A stretch of 37,398 bases of DNA, from contig JBFMFH010000072.1 of assembly GCA_040752275.1 (NCBI GenBank), positions 1-37,398 of the forward strand. Reading direction: 5' to 3'. This stretch comes from JBFMFH01 sp040752275 (GTDB lineage: Bacteria; Acidobacteriota; Vicinamibacteria; Vicinamibacterales; JAKQTR01). The translations under genes and the position numbers were made by a program. This document shows positions 16,838 through 26,762 of the stretch, in pieces; the stretch's first letter is position 1; every line of letters starts with the position of its first letter. The notes beneath the pieces are model-generated. The model searched no databases, was not told where the DNA came from, and saw only the letters and a list, made by a program, of their open reading frames with translations.

Positions 16838-17374
16838 CTATCGCCCCTGGCTCGATGGCGGGACCATCTTGTTCAGCCGCATGTAGGTGACGACGTTCCC
16901 ATAGTGCTCGTAGTTGTGCATGTTGTTGAAGGCGAGCACCGAGAGCTTCGCCTGCTGGCCGCCGAAGAATGCGACAGTCTTCGCGCCCTCGGCGTCGGTC
17001 ATGCCCTCGTAGACCTTGTCACAGAATGCGAACGACTCGCTGAGGGCCTTGACGAGATCCGCCTTCGCGCTCATCGTCTTCTCGATGTCTGCGCCCGATC
17101 GCTTCTCGCCCGACACCGCTCCGCAGATCATGTAGTTCGCATTGGCGACGTGACCGATGAGCTGGCCGAAGCTCCGCACATCAGGCGTGGCCTTGAACGA
17201 GTACAGGTTCTCGGGCACCTGCTCCGCGGCCTTGACGAGGTTGCCCTTCGCCATTTCGTGGGCGTTCTTCACGCCGTCGGTGATCGGGTTGGCCATGCCG
17301 CCCCCTGACTCCTGCGCGAACGCGAGTGACACGGACAGCAGGCAGGCGACGGCAACGATAGCAGCAGTTCTCAT
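16838..17374 (-). CDS. Exported DinB/YfiT-like four-helix protein
   Basis: This 178-residue protein has a clean signal peptide (MRTAAIVAVACLLSVSLAFA, about 1-20). The DinB-type helical bundle has the three metal-binding histidines: one in GQLIGHVANA and two in NNMHNYEHYG. DinB-superfamily proteins usually bind a divalent metal, and some are thiol-dependent transferases; exported members are common in Acidobacteriota but have no defined role. The ATG at 17374 is five bases from AAGGAGTG. The upstream in-frame ATG would bury the signal peptide and is rejected. It is divergent from the YgjP-like protease gene. Confidence 0.85.
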   Translation of the reverse strand: MRTAAIVAVACLLSVSLAFAQESGGGMANPITDGVKNAHEMAKGNLVKAAEQVPENLYSFKATPDVRSFGQLIGHVANANYMICGAVSGEKRSGADIEKTMSAKADLVKALSESFAFCDKVYEGMTDAEGAKTVAFFGGQQAKLSVLAFNNMHNYEHYGNVVTYMRLNKMVPPSSQGR

Positions 17375-17506
17375 GAGCACTCCTTTGCGGCCTCTGGTCC
17401 GGGGGCGGCCGCCGTGTTGAACGGAATTCCCCATCCTACCCGACCCCATGGTCCACGCCAATCCCCCTTACGGCCGACGGGCATTCTGTGAGAGCCTGAG
17501 GAGGCG

Positions 17507-18364
17507 ATGGCACGATCCTGCCGCGAGACCGCTCAGCTCACCCTGCCGCTCGCCCCCATGCTGCCGTCGCCGGCCTCGCCGGCCAGCGTCCAGGTTCTGG
17601 CCGGCACGCGCACGTTCGACGTCGTCTTCGTCCGCCACCGCCGGGCGCGGCACTACATCCTCCGCGTGGCCGACGACTGTGGAGTGCGGGTGACAATCCC
17701 GCGGGCAGGCTCCCGTGCCGAGGCCGAGCGGTTCATCCGTGAACGCCGGGTGTGGATCGAACGTGAGCGGTACCGGCGCGCGCTCGATGCCGCACAGTGC
17801 GGACGATGGCAGGATGGGACGACGATCCTGTTCCGAGGCACACCCGTTCGATTGGATGCACGCCCGGACGTCGGCGGTCGCATCATCGTCACCTTTGCCG
17901 ACCAACGGATCGAACTCGTTCCCACGCCGCGTTTGAAGCCCAAGCCCCCGCCGGGACTTCAGGACGATCTGGTCCTCCAGCGTGACAACGGCGCCGGTCT
18001 GACGAATCTGAGGCCGTTCGTGGAATCGCACCTGCGGCAGCTCGCCGCTCGCGAGATTCCGGCCCGCCTGGCCGAACTCGCACGCCTGCACGGCTTCACC
18101 TATGCGGCTGTCGCCGTCCGCAACCAACGATCGCGATGGGGATCGTGCTCGCCGGCCGGCCGGATCTCGCTCAACTGGCGGCTCGTCCAGCTGCCGGCCA
18201 CCGTCGCGGACTACGTGCTGCTCCACGAACTCGCGCATCTGCGGCATCTCAACCACGGCGTGCGGTTCTGGAGGGCGGTCGAGCGGATGTGTCCGCACTA
18301 TCGCGAGGCGTGCACGTGGCTGCGGGTGAACCATGGCCTGCGGCCGGAGTGGACGAGGCTGTGA
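17507..18364 (+). CDS. YgjP-like (DUF45/M48-related) zinc metalloprotease
   Basis: This 285-residue protein has a Pro-rich N-terminus, then the YgjP-like domain (about 35-280). Its zinc site is H240-E-L-A-H244, with a further NHG-x-F-W segment, and the hallmark RSRWGSCS lies at about 205-212. Members of this family are cytosolic proteases of poorly defined substrate, often near restriction-modification or UTP-pyrophosphatase functions. No such neighbour is present here. GAGGAGG lies just before the ATG, two bases away, which is a rather short spacing. The gene is convergent with the MFS transporter across a dispersed repeat. Confidence 0.85.
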   Translation: MARSCRETAQLTLPLAPMLPSPASPASVQVLAGTRTFDVVFVRHRRARHYILRVADDCGVRVTIPRAGSRAEAERFIRERRVWIERERYRRALDAAQCGRWQDGTTILFRGTPVRLDARPDVGGRIIVTFADQRIELVPTPRLKPKPPPGLQDDLVLQRDNGAGLTNLRPFVESHLRQLAAREIPARLAELARLHGFTYAAVAVRNQRSRWGSCSPAGRISLNWRLVQLPATVADYVLLHELAHLRHLNHGVRFWRAVERMCPHYREACTWLRVNHGLRPEWTRL

Positions 18365-18434
18365 TCCCGAGCGGGTGGCGCCGGACAGGCGCCCGCCGCG
18401 GCCTGCGGCCGGAGGAGACGGGGGACTCCGGGAG

Positions 18435-18473
18435 GACTCCGGGATGAGACCCGCTCTACAACGGGGGTGTTCG
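18435..18473. repeat. Second copy of the dispersed 39-bp repeat
   Basis: It matches 5417-5455 at 38 of 39 bases, in the same orientation. A shorter run of GACTCC/GGGA units (18424-18445) precedes it, again as at 5384. It occupies the convergent space between the protease and MFS genes. Confidence 0.8.
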
Positions 18474-18516
18474 GCGGGATCACAGACGAGGGACCAGCTC
18501 CGCCACGGCCCGCCTT

Positions 18517-19794
18517 TCAGACCCTCGCCGCCCGCGAGCGCACCAGCCGTGCAGCGACCGCGAAGATGACCGCCGATCCAAGCGCGACGCCCACCCCGAC
18601 GAGGAACCCCGTCGTCAGGTTGGCACGATCGCCGATGATCCCGGTGATCCACGGCCCAGGGCCAACGCCGAACAGATTCGTGACCAACAGGCACAGCGCG
18701 ACCGCGCTCGAGCGAACCCGCGGCGGCGCGAGTTGCTGCACCACCGAGAAGAGCGGACCGAAGTAGGCGACCGTCGACGCGTACGACACCCACCAGCAGG
18801 CGAAGAACAGCGGCGTCTTCGGCGGCAGCAGGAAGTACGCCACGCTGAAGGGCGTGAAGAACAGCGTCAGGAGTACGAGGCTCCAGAGCCGCCCGCCCGA
18901 CCAGCGCCGCTCACACCGGTCGGCGAACCAGCCGCCCGCCAGGTTGCCGAGCAGCCCCGAGGTGATTGCCATGAAGCCGGAGTAGTACGTCGCCTCGGCG
19001 AACGTGAAGCCGCGCTCCTGGACGAGCCACGTGACGCCGTGCAGGGCCGCGGCCGACGCGTAGACGAGGCCCGCGCCGCCAATCATGACAAGGCCGAAGG
19101 CCGGCCGCTCGGCCAGCGCGCGCAACAGGTCCCGCAGGATCGCCTTGAGCGAGATGTGAGCGGCTGCGCCCGCACCCGCGGCGCCGTGCCGGACCGGCTC
19201 GCGCACGAAGAACAGAAGCGCCACAGCCAGAATCCCGACCACGCCGAGCACGAAGAAGCAGGATCGCCACCCGTAGCGCGGCGCCATCCACCCGGCGACT
19301 GCGAGGCTCAAGGCCGTCCCGGCCGGCAGACCGGCATAGTAGATGCCGGTGGCCAGCCCAAGCCGTTTGGCCGGGAACGCGTCACCGAGCATCGACAGGG
19401 CCGCCGGCGTCAGGGTGGCCTCGCCGACCCCAACGAGTACACGCGGAACGGCGAGGTGAACGAAGCTGCGCGCGGCCCCCGAGAGCGCCGTCATCGCGCT
19501 CCAGAGGGCGAGCCCTCCGGCAATCAGCGAGCGACGCGGGAAGCGGTCCGCCGCCACACCCAGGACCAGACCCATGAGGGAGTAGAAGAAGACGAACGTG
19601 TAGCCGACCAGCAGGCCGATGTCCGCGCGCGAGAGGCCCAGGTCGGCCATCAGCAGCGGCGCGAGGCTCGGGATGAGCTGGCGGTCGACGAAGTTGAGCA
19701 CGTTCAGGCCCGTCATCAACGCCAGCAGCAGCCAGGCAGGACGGTTGACGCGGGTATCGGGCTCGAGTGGCTGGTCGGAAGACGGGTCAGGCAT
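18517..19794 (-). CDS. Major facilitator superfamily transporter (Spinster-like)
   Basis: This 425-residue integral membrane protein has twelve predicted helices. Spinster-type MFS features are NFVDRQLIPSLAPLL in helix 1, a GxxADRFPRRSLI loop 2-3 motif, and VGEATLTPAALSML in the fourth helix. Bacterial members export or import varied organic substrates; the substrate cannot be predicted. The start at 19794 has GGAGG three bases upstream. An extended -10 (TGATATCAT) nine bases before the ATG is shared exactly with the HAD gene at 23929. The gene is monocistronic and divergent from the TonB receptor. Confidence 0.9.
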   Translation of the reverse strand: MPDPSSDQPLEPDTRVNRPAWLLLALMTGLNVLNFVDRQLIPSLAPLLMADLGLSRADIGLLVGYTFVFFYSLMGLVLGVAADRFPRRSLIAGGLALWSAMTALSGAARSFVHLAVPRVLVGVGEATLTPAALSMLGDAFPAKRLGLATGIYYAGLPAGTALSLAVAGWMAPRYGWRSCFFVLGVVGILAVALLFFVREPVRHGAAGAGAAAHISLKAILRDLLRALAERPAFGLVMIGGAGLVYASAAALHGVTWLVQERGFTFAEATYYSGFMAITSGLLGNLAGGWFADRCERRWSGGRLWSLVLLTLFFTPFSVAYFLLPPKTPLFFACWWVSYASTVAYFGPLFSVVQQLAPPRVRSSAVALCLLVTNLFGVGPGPWITGIIGDRANLTTGFLVGVGVALGSAVIFAVAARLVRSRAARV

Positions 19795-19799
19795 CGACC

Positions 19800-19816
19800 T
19801 CCGATGATATCAGGCC
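19800..19816 (-). promoter_or_regulatory. Extended -10 promoter shared with the HAD gene
   Basis: TCCGATGATATCAGGCC on the plus strand reads as extended -10 TGATATCAT on the minus strand. The identical 17 bases occur at 23935-23951, and in both cases exactly five bases separate the motif from the start codon. No -35 element is evident. Confidence 0.5.
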
Positions 19817-19867
19817 ACAGGAGCCGGACGCGCCTCACCGGCCCTGCCGGGCCTCACCGCCAGAGTG

Positions 19868-19896
19868 TTGTAACGGTCGCTGAGCCCGGGTAGGAT
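19868..19896 (+). promoter_or_regulatory. Promoter of the TonB receptor gene
   Basis: TTGTAA (19868-19873) and TAGGAT (19891-19896) are separated by 17 bases. The leader to the ATG at 20016 would be about 110 bases. Confidence 0.45.
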
Positions 19897-20015
19897 AGCC
19901 GCGGCAAGCCCCCAACAGGACGGCCGGTTGTGTGTCGTGGGCCGGCGGTGACCAGATGGGCTCCCTTGGCCCAGACGTTGGTTGTGGCGCTGGGCGTTTC
20001 AAGGAGGTCGGTTCG

Positions 20016-23000
20016 ATGTTCAGACGCGTGTCGGTTGTCGCATGCCTCTGTGCGTTGGCGGCCGTGTCGGCCGCCGCACAGTCCCAGATCACGACGGGGG
20101 TCATCCAAGGGACCGTCGTCGACAGCAGTTCAGCCGTGTTGCCGGGCGTCACCGTCGAGGCACGCCTCACGTCAACCAACCTCTCGCGCAGCCTCGTCAC
20201 CGACGGCGCAGGCCGGTTCGTGTTCCTCCAGCTTCCGCCAGGACCGTATACGGTGACGTTCACGCTCTCGGGGTTTGCGACGCTGATCCAGGAGAACCTC
20301 ACGGTGACGGTCGGGCAGGCCGTGCGCCTCGATCCCGTGATGAAGATCTCGGCCGTGGCCGAAACGGTGACGGTGAGCACCGAGGGGCCGACCGTCGAGA
20401 CGACCCGGACCGCGGCGGCCACGACCCTCAACCAGACGACCGTCGAGACGACACCGATTCTCGGCAGGAAGTTCGAGGACCTGCTGACGCTCACACCAGG
20501 CGTCAGCGTCGTGCAGGGCCCTGACGGCGACGAGATCACCTTCGCCGGCCAGCGCGGGGTGTTCAACAACATCAGCCTCGACGGCGGTGACTACAACAAC
20601 GGCTTCTTCGGGGAGCAGATGGGCGGGCAGCGGGCGGCCATCGACATCACCCTCGATGCGGTGAGAGAGTTCCAGGTTGTGGCGGTGGGTGCCAGTGCCG
20701 AATTCGGCCGTTCGGCCGGCGGCATCGTCAACGTCATTACGAAGTCGGGATCCAATGACGTGACCGGCAGTCTGTTCCACTACCAGCGGCTCGAGGCCCT
20801 GACGTCGAACACGTCGGATGGCAAGCCGCTGACCGACTTCCACCGAGAGCAGTTTGGCGGAACCACCGGGGGACCGCTCAAGAAAGACCGAGTGTTCTTC
20901 TTCCTGGCCCTCGAGGGCATCCGCGAGAATCTGGTGCGGCCGAACCTGTCCGAGGCCATCGGCACGCCTTGCCCGGTTCTCGTTGCCGACGAGGCGCTGA
21001 TCAACGCCAACGCGGACTGCCAGCGCCTGGCGCTGCTGGGCTTCCTCCGGGCGACGCGGGGACAGGAGGAAGGCAACCCGGTCAAGCACAACATCAACAA
21101 CAACGCGCTGCTCGGGAAGCTGGACTGGTCGCTCGGGCCGGCGAACAGCCTGTCCGCGTCCTACAATTTCAACTACTCCAAGAACACGAATCAGACTTTC
21201 GACGTCGCGACCTACGGGAACTCGGCCAACGGCACGGAGGGGCCCTCGAAGATCCAGGTGCTGAACGTCAATCTCTTCAGCACGCTATCGACGACGAAGG
21301 TCAACGAGTTCCACATCACCTACTCGCGCGAAGATCGGCCGCGCTCGGCGACACCGTCGAGCGTGCCGGCCGACACGGGCATGGGGTTTGCGCCCTCGTT
21401 CCGCTTCGGCAACCCCTTCTTCCTCTCCCCCAACATCGACGAACTTGTGAAGCGGTTCCAGGTCAAGGACAACATCACGATGGTGATGGGCGACCACACC
21501 GTGAAGGCCGGGGGGGAGTGGATGTTCACGAACAACTTCCAGGTCTTCCGCGGGTTCTTCGAGGGTCGATACCTGTTCGACAGCGTCACGGGGTTCTTGC
21601 GCTACGCCTCGCCTCCGGCTCCGGGGGGGTACGGGCCGTACACCGTCGGCTGCTCCAACGGGAGCTACGTCACCGCGCCGGCGTCGTGCCCGGCCGGCAG
21701 TACGCCGACCGGCGGACCGCTGCTGTTCTACTTGCAGAGCAGCAGCCCGGACGGGATCGCGCGCGACGCAGCCGGCGCGTCGGACATCGACAATCACGAG
21801 TTCTCGGTGTTCATCCAGGACAAGTGGCAGGTCACGCCCGAGTTCACGCTGAATTACGGCCTGCGGTGGGACGCGCAGTTCATGCCGGAGACGGTGGATC
21901 CGAGGACGACGGCGTATGCGCAGTTTATCGGGGACCCGCGGTTCCCGTCTGACGGCACGATTCCCGACCAGGTGAAGCAGATCCAGCCCCGGGTGGGGAT
22001 GGCGTGGGATGTGCGGGGCGACGGCAAGTCGGTCGTCCGTGCGAGCGGCGGGCTCTACTACGCGCGCCAGAACATGCTGAGCCAGGTCGGGTCGGTCACG
22101 ACCAACGGCATCCAGCAGAAGAGCGACTTCCGGAACACGGCCTTCACGGCCTTCGCCAACATGCCGACGTGGCCGAACCTCTTGCCGCCGAGCGCGACGC
22201 CGCCAGGGACGTTTCCTCTCTTCACCGGTATCCGCGTCTTCGACCGCGACTACCAGAACCCGCGGATCACGACCTTCAACGTCGCCTACGAACAGGAGTT
22301 GGTGACAGACTGGGCGGTGTACTTCGACTTCACCTACGCGAAGGGTGCCCATCTCACGCGCTTCCTCAATTACAACGTGCACGGAACCGGCGTGGCCGGC
22401 ACCCAGCCCGCGACGAGGGACACGACGGCCTACACGGGCGCCAACCCCTTCGAACCATTCCTCGGCGACGTCTTCGTCACCAACAGCCGGGGTAAGGGTC
22501 TCTACCGGGGAGCCACGTTTGGCCTGCGCAAGCGCATGTCCAATCGCTATCAACTCGAGGCGAACTACGTTCTCGCAAAGGACGAAGATGACGACTCGAA
22601 CGAGCGGGACCCGTTCACGGACCGGACGTTCAATTTCTACGATCTGAGCCAGGACTACGGGCCCTCGGACCGGGACATCCGCCACAAGTTCAACTTCTTT
22701 TCCTATGCCGAGCTGCCCGGGCAGTTCTTCTTGAACATCCGGATGCAGGGCCGGACCGCGCAACCCATCACGACCTCGCCGCGCGTACTCAACGGCAATG
22801 ACCGCGGAAGAAACTGGGACCGCAAGGACAACGCGTACTTCTCGTTCGACTGGCGGCTGCAGCGGCCCTTCAGCTTCGGGACCCGGTACCGGCTGATTCC
22901 GATGATCGAGATGTTCAACACGTTCAACAACGCGAACAACATCAATCCGCTCTCCACGGTGGCGTTGTTCAACTTCGACGGGTTCCTGCGCCAGGGCGTG

Positions 23001-23045
23001 GGCGATCCTCGGCAGGTGCAGGTCGCTGTGAAGTTCACCTTCTAG
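20016..23045 (+). CDS. TonB-dependent receptor with N-terminal carboxypeptidase-regulatory domain (Oar-like)
   Basis: This 1009-residue outer-membrane protein has a signal peptide (about 1-22, ending SAAAQ). A carboxypeptidase-D regulatory-like beta-sandwich follows (about 30-105; GVIQGTVVDSSSAVLPGVTV), then a plug (about 120-235, with SAEFGRSAGGIVNVITKSGS). A long barrel ends in VAVKFTF. The start at 20016 has AAGGAGG eight bases upstream; earlier in-frame starts would precede the signal peptide. This architecture is the expanded Acidobacteriota/Oar-type receptor class, generally linked to uptake of oligosaccharides, peptides or siderophores. No TonB, ExbBD or hydrolase partner lies directly beside it, so the substrate is open. 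Paired cysteines occur in predicted extracellular loops near residues 310-325 and 545-560. Confidence 0.92.
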   Translation: MFRRVSVVACLCALAAVSAAAQSQITTGVIQGTVVDSSSAVLPGVTVEARLTSTNLSRSLVTDGAGRFVFLQLPPGPYTVTFTLSGFATLIQENLTVTVGQAVRLDPVMKISAVAETVTVSTEGPTVETTRTAAATTLNQTTVETTPILGRKFEDLLTLTPGVSVVQGPDGDEITFAGQRGVFNNISLDGGDYNNGFFGEQMGGQRAAIDITLDAVREFQVVAVGASAEFGRSAGGIVNVITKSGSNDVTGSLFHYQRLEALTSNTSDGKPLTDFHREQFGGTTGGPLKKDRVFFFLALEGIRENLVRPNLSEAIGTPCPVLVADEALINANADCQRLALLGFLRATRGQEEGNPVKHNINNNALLGKLDWSLGPANSLSASYNFNYSKNTNQTFDVATYGNSANGTEGPSKIQVLNVNLFSTLSTTKVNEFHITYSREDRPRSATPSSVPADTGMGFAPSFRFGNPFFLSPNIDELVKRFQVKDNITMVMGDHTVKAGGEWMFTNNFQVFRGFFEGRYLFDSVTGFLRYASPPAPGGYGPYTVGCSNGSYVTAPASCPAGSTPTGGPLLFYLQSSSPDGIARDAAGASDIDNHEFSVFIQDKWQVTPEFTLNYGLRWDAQFMPETVDPRTTAYAQFIGDPRFPSDGTIPDQVKQIQPRVGMAWDVRGDGKSVVRASGGLYYARQNMLSQVGSVTTNGIQQKSDFRNTAFTAFANMPTWPNLLPPSATPPGTFPLFTGIRVFDRDYQNPRITTFNVAYEQELVTDWAVYFDFTYAKGAHLTRFLNYNVHGTGVAGTQPATRDTTAYTGANPFEPFLGDVFVTNSRGKGLYRGATFGLRKRMSNRYQLEANYVLAKDEDDDSNERDPFTDRTFNFYDLSQDYGPSDRDIRHKFNFFSYAELPGQFFLNIRMQGRTAQPITTSPRVLNGNDRGRNWDRKDNAYFSFDWRLQRPFSFGTRYRLIPMIEMFNTFNNANNINPLSTVALFNFDGFLRQGVGDPRQVQVAVKFTF

Positions 23046-23110
23046 CGAGGATCCGCCTCGGACCGGCGAGCGTGTGCTTGCGGGCTCCGCCTCGCTAGAT
23101 CACAGTGTTG

Positions 23111-23133
23111 GTGCCCCGCCTCCGGCGGGGCAC
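23111..23133. terminator. Strong hairpin between convergent TonB-receptor and HAD genes
   Basis: GTGCCCCGCC / GGCGGGGCAC is a perfect 10-bp stem with a 3-base loop and no T-run. A second, wider inverted repeat, TCTAGCGAGG (23041-23050, containing the receptor's TAG stop) with CCTCGCTAGA (23090-23099), precedes it. Together they could end transcription from either side. Confidence 0.5.
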
Positions 23134-23185
23134 TCTCGCGGCGGCTCGACAGGCAGTTCTGGTGAGGCTGAAGCCGGGCCGCGGC

Positions 23186-23929
23186 CTACTGGCCGGGTGC
23201 CTTCGGGCTGAACGCCTCGATGAACGCCGGCAGCCGCCGGAGATGGTCCAGCTCGAAGTAGCGGTCTTCGAGATCGGTGGGGATGGTGACGTCCTCATGG
23301 CCCCAGCTGGGGACGGCTGGAATGTGGACGGCCCAGCCCCCGAGTCGCGCGACCGGGACGACGTCCGAGCGCAGCGAGTTGCCGATCATCAGGAACCGCT
23401 CCGGCACGACCCCATGGCGAGCCAGGATCCTGGCATAGGTGTCCGGCGTCTTCTCGCTGACGACCTCGATCTGCTGGAAATGGACCGAAAGACCCGACCG
23501 CTCCGCCTTCGACTGTTGGTGGAGCAGGTCTCCCTTCGTGATCAGGACCAAGGCGTGCGATCCGGCCAACTGCGCCACCACGTCGCTCGCGCCGTCGAAC
23601 AGCTCGACCGGCTCGCTCAGCATGTCCTTGGCCAGGCGAATGAGATCGCGAACATCCCCTCCCGGGATCCGGCCCCGGGTCAGGTCGATGGACGCCTCGA
23701 TGAGAGACAGCACGAAACTGCTGGCGCCGTAGCCGTAGTACCTCAGGTTTCCCAGCTCGATCTCGTTCACCCGCGCGTCGATGTCCTCTTCGCACTCCCG
23801 CACGTCGAGTCTCCGGAGCAGGTCGTGGAATCGGCGCCGGCCCATCCGGTAGGACCGCTCGTTGTGCCAGAGGGTATCGTCGCCGTCGAAGGCAATCAGG
23901 TCGAGGGGCGCGCGTGTCGTGTCGGCCAT
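23186..23929 (-). CDS. HAD-superfamily hydrolase
   Basis: This 247-residue cytosolic protein shows all four HAD motifs: FDGDDTLW (nucleophile Asp at about residue 15), LITKGD, the lysine in SEKTPDTY, and GNSLRSDVVP. A helical cap lies between motifs I and II. The FDGDDTLWHNE form of motif I is typical of a subgroup of small-molecule phosphatases of undefined substrate. The ATG at 23929 lies five bases from the 17-base motif shared with the MFS gene, and no clear Shine-Dalgarno sequence is visible. It is divergent from the unrecognised gene at 23989, across only 59 bases. Confidence 0.9.
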   Translation of the reverse strand: MADTTRAPLDLIAFDGDDTLWHNERSYRMGRRRFHDLLRRLDVRECEEDIDARVNEIELGNLRYYGYGASSFVLSLIEASIDLTRGRIPGGDVRDLIRLAKDMLSEPVELFDGASDVVAQLAGSHALVLITKGDLLHQQSKAERSGLSVHFQQIEVVSEKTPDTYARILARHGVVPERFLMIGNSLRSDVVPVARLGGWAVHIPAVPSWGHEDVTIPTDLEDRYFELDHLRRLPAFIEAFSPKAPGQ

Positions 23930-23934
23930 CGGGA

Positions 23935-23951
23935 TCCGATGATATCAGGCC
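23935..23951 (-). promoter_or_regulatory. Extended -10 promoter of the HAD gene
   Basis: This is the same 17 bases as 19800-19816, at the same five-base distance from the start codon. The extended -10 TGATATCAT is followed by nine bases and the ATG, so any leader would be only a few bases long. Confidence 0.5.
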
Positions 23952-23988
23952 CCAAGCCCGGGTGAGATCCGACCTTTGGAGAATTCAC

Positions 23989-24600
<612 letters not shown>

Positions 24601-24717
24601 TGGGGGTTGAGTCGGCCTGGCCGGCCGAGCTCGCTCCTCATCCGAGCCAGGGTCAACCGAGTCCCACCACCCGCCGCCGCCGTCGCGCCCTCCGTACCTC
24701 GGGTGGGGCAGGCGGCG

Positions 24718-26631
24718 CTACTTCGATCCGCCTGGGGCCGCAATCGGCGTCAGCGTGCCCCAGCCCGCCTCCTTGGCGGTCTTCATGTCCTCGACGAGCC
24801 GATCGGGAAGCTTGGCGTTCAGCTTCGGCCTGCTCGCCGCGTTGGCGACGACCCAGCCGACTGCCGCGACGTTCTTCGTGATGAGCGTCATGCTCGCGTA
24901 GTCGATCTTGTCCGGACTATCCGACACGCGGTGGTAGTCGGTGTGCAAGCCCGTGGTGTAGAACGCGATCGGGATGCCCATCCTGGCGAAGTTGTAGTGA
25001 TCGCTGCGATAGAAGATGCGCTGCCCGTTCGGCTGCGGCCCGAGGTTGTCGCGTGTGTCGGTCGGCGCCACCGTGTCGTAGAACGGGTTGATCTTCAGCT
25101 TGCCGTAGTTCGCCGCGACGCTGCCGACGATCTTGGCAAGATCGGCACTGCTGATGTCCGGCCCCACGACGAAGACCTCGCCCGGCTCCACCAGCTTGTA
25201 GGACGGCGGGTCCGTGTAACCCGAGGGCTTCGACCGCCCGATCATGTCGATGTTGAGATTGGCGACGACCTTCGTGATGTCCACGGGCGGGAACTGACAG
25301 AAATACCGTGACCCCCAGAGCCCCTTCTCTTCGCCCGTCACCCAGAGGAAGATGATGCTGCGCTTCGGCCGCATGCCGCGGTTCGCGCCCAGCGCGTAGG
25401 CGCGGGCGATCCCCATCAGCGCCACCGATCCCGATCCGTCATCGTCCGCCCCGTTGTTGATCCGGTCGCCGTCCGGTCCGGCCGCGGCGCTGAACCCGGT
25501 GTGGTCCAGGTGCGCCGAGAAGACGACGAACTCGTGCTTGAGGACCGGGTCGCTGCCCTCGATCATCGCGATGACGTTGGCGGTGCGGGCCTGGAGGGAT
25601 GTGACCGCTGTCGTGAGGGACAGCTTCTTCTCGGCGTTCAGGTCGAAGGAGTCGAGCTTCGTGTTCGCCCCTTCGAAGACCTGCGCGCCGCTCAGCTTCT
25701 CACCCTGGAAGATGGCGTTTGTCAGGCCCAGGCCGGCCGTGATCATCGGCACGCTCGTGCCCGCCGCCCGGAACTTCACCACCTGGAAGGGAGGACCGTT
25801 CGGGCTGGCGCCGCGTCCGGTCGCCGGCATGGCCATGGCGCTCAGTTGCTGGAAGGTCGGAATCATGATGATGCCCGCGGCGCCGTTCTTGGAGGCATAG
25901 CCCTGTGGCGTCACGTAATCGGTGTTCTCGACGCCGAGCGGATTCGCCGCCGCGCCGCCACGGCCGCCTCCCGCGGCACCGCGTCCGCCCCCGGCGGCCG
26001 CCAGCTCTGGCGGGACACCGGCGACGACCAGGACCTTGCCCTTCACGTCAATGCCCTGATACGGATTCGTCTTGGATTTGTGAATGACGTAGCCGTGGCC
26101 CACGAAGACGAGCCGCGCTTCCTTGATCTCGGTCGCTTCGACGGCAGCGCCGCCTCGCCCGCCGCCGCCGGCACCGGCTACCCAGTCGCGGCCGTACTCG
26201 AATGCCCGAGGACCCGGTGCGAATGTCGCCCCGCCGAACCCGCCGCGCCCGCGCCCGCCGCCGGCAGGCATCGGAATGGTGAGCGTGAGTTTCATCCCGC
26301 CACTGTCGATCTGGGTGCTGACCAGGTCGATCGGCATCAGATACGGCTGCAACGGACCGCTCGCGCCACTCGTGTTCCCGCCGGGCTTGAGCCCCCATTC
26401 CTTGAGGTGGGTGGCGATGTAGAGCGCCGCCGTGTCGTAGCCGCGCGACGGCGTATTGCGCCCCTCGAGCTCGTCGGACGCCAGGAAGTACAGGTGCTGC
26501 TTGAGCTGATCCGCGGTTATCGCCTCGGCATTCCCGTAGGCGCCGCGCTGGGCGCGCGCGGCAACACCGACGAACACCAGGACGAAGGAGAACGCCGCGA
26601 GGGCGGCGACTCGTCGGGAGTATCGATGCAT
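24718..26631 (-). CDS. Exported M28-family aminopeptidase with PA domain
   Basis: This 637-residue protein has a signal peptide (about 1-28, ending AARAQ). A protease-associated (PA) domain lies at about 160-300, inserted before the M28 catalytic domain (about 345-600). Zinc and catalytic residues are visible: H374 and D376 in SAHLDH, D396/D397 in NGADDDGSG, E434/E435 in TGEEKG, D462 in NIDMIGR and H545 in RSDHYN. It should release N-terminal amino acids from extracellular or periplasmic peptides. The PA domain carries Gly/Arg-rich stretches (about 124-163 and 213-228) resembling those in the M14 paralogue at 3243. The ATG at 26631 follows GAGGT by five bases. A TATGCT -10-like element with TG extension lies about 45 bases upstream. 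Confidence 0.92.
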   Translation of the reverse strand: MHRYSRRVAALAAFSFVLVFVGVAARAQRGAYGNAEAITADQLKQHLYFLASDELEGRNTPSRGYDTAALYIATHLKEWGLKPGGNTSGASGPLQPYLMPIDLVSTQIDSGGMKLTLTIPMPAGGGRGRGGFGGATFAPGPRAFEYGRDWVAGAGGGGRGGAAVEATEIKEARLVFVGHGYVIHKSKTNPYQGIDVKGKVLVVAGVPPELAAAGGGRGAAGGGRGGAAANPLGVENTDYVTPQGYASKNGAAGIIMIPTFQQLSAMAMPATGRGASPNGPPFQVVKFRAAGTSVPMITAGLGLTNAIFQGEKLSGAQVFEGANTKLDSFDLNAEKKLSLTTAVTSLQARTANVIAMIEGSDPVLKHEFVVFSAHLDHTGFSAAAGPDGDRINNGADDDGSGSVALMGIARAYALGANRGMRPKRSIIFLWVTGEEKGLWGSRYFCQFPPVDITKVVANLNIDMIGRSKPSGYTDPPSYKLVEPGEVFVVGPDISSADLAKIVGSVAANYGKLKINPFYDTVAPTDTRDNLGPQPNGQRIFYRSDHYNFARMGIPIAFYTTGLHTDYHRVSDSPDKIDYASMTLITKNVAAVGWVVANAASRPKLNAKLPDRLVEDMKTAKEAGWGTLTPIAAPGGSK

Positions 26632-26762
26632 GTGGACCTCGGGGAAAAGGGGATTCCTCCCGGTGAACCGCGGAAGCATAGCACGGTACGCTCGACTTGC
26701 CACTCCAGAGCCGGCCGAGCAGGGGCCGAGCAGTGGCCGAGCAGGTCCTGGCGCACCGTGCC

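Noticed and set aside
19932..20015. Earlier in-frame start for the TonB receptor
   Set aside because: The upstream codons precede the signal peptide, while AAGGAGG sits eight bases before the ATG at 20016.
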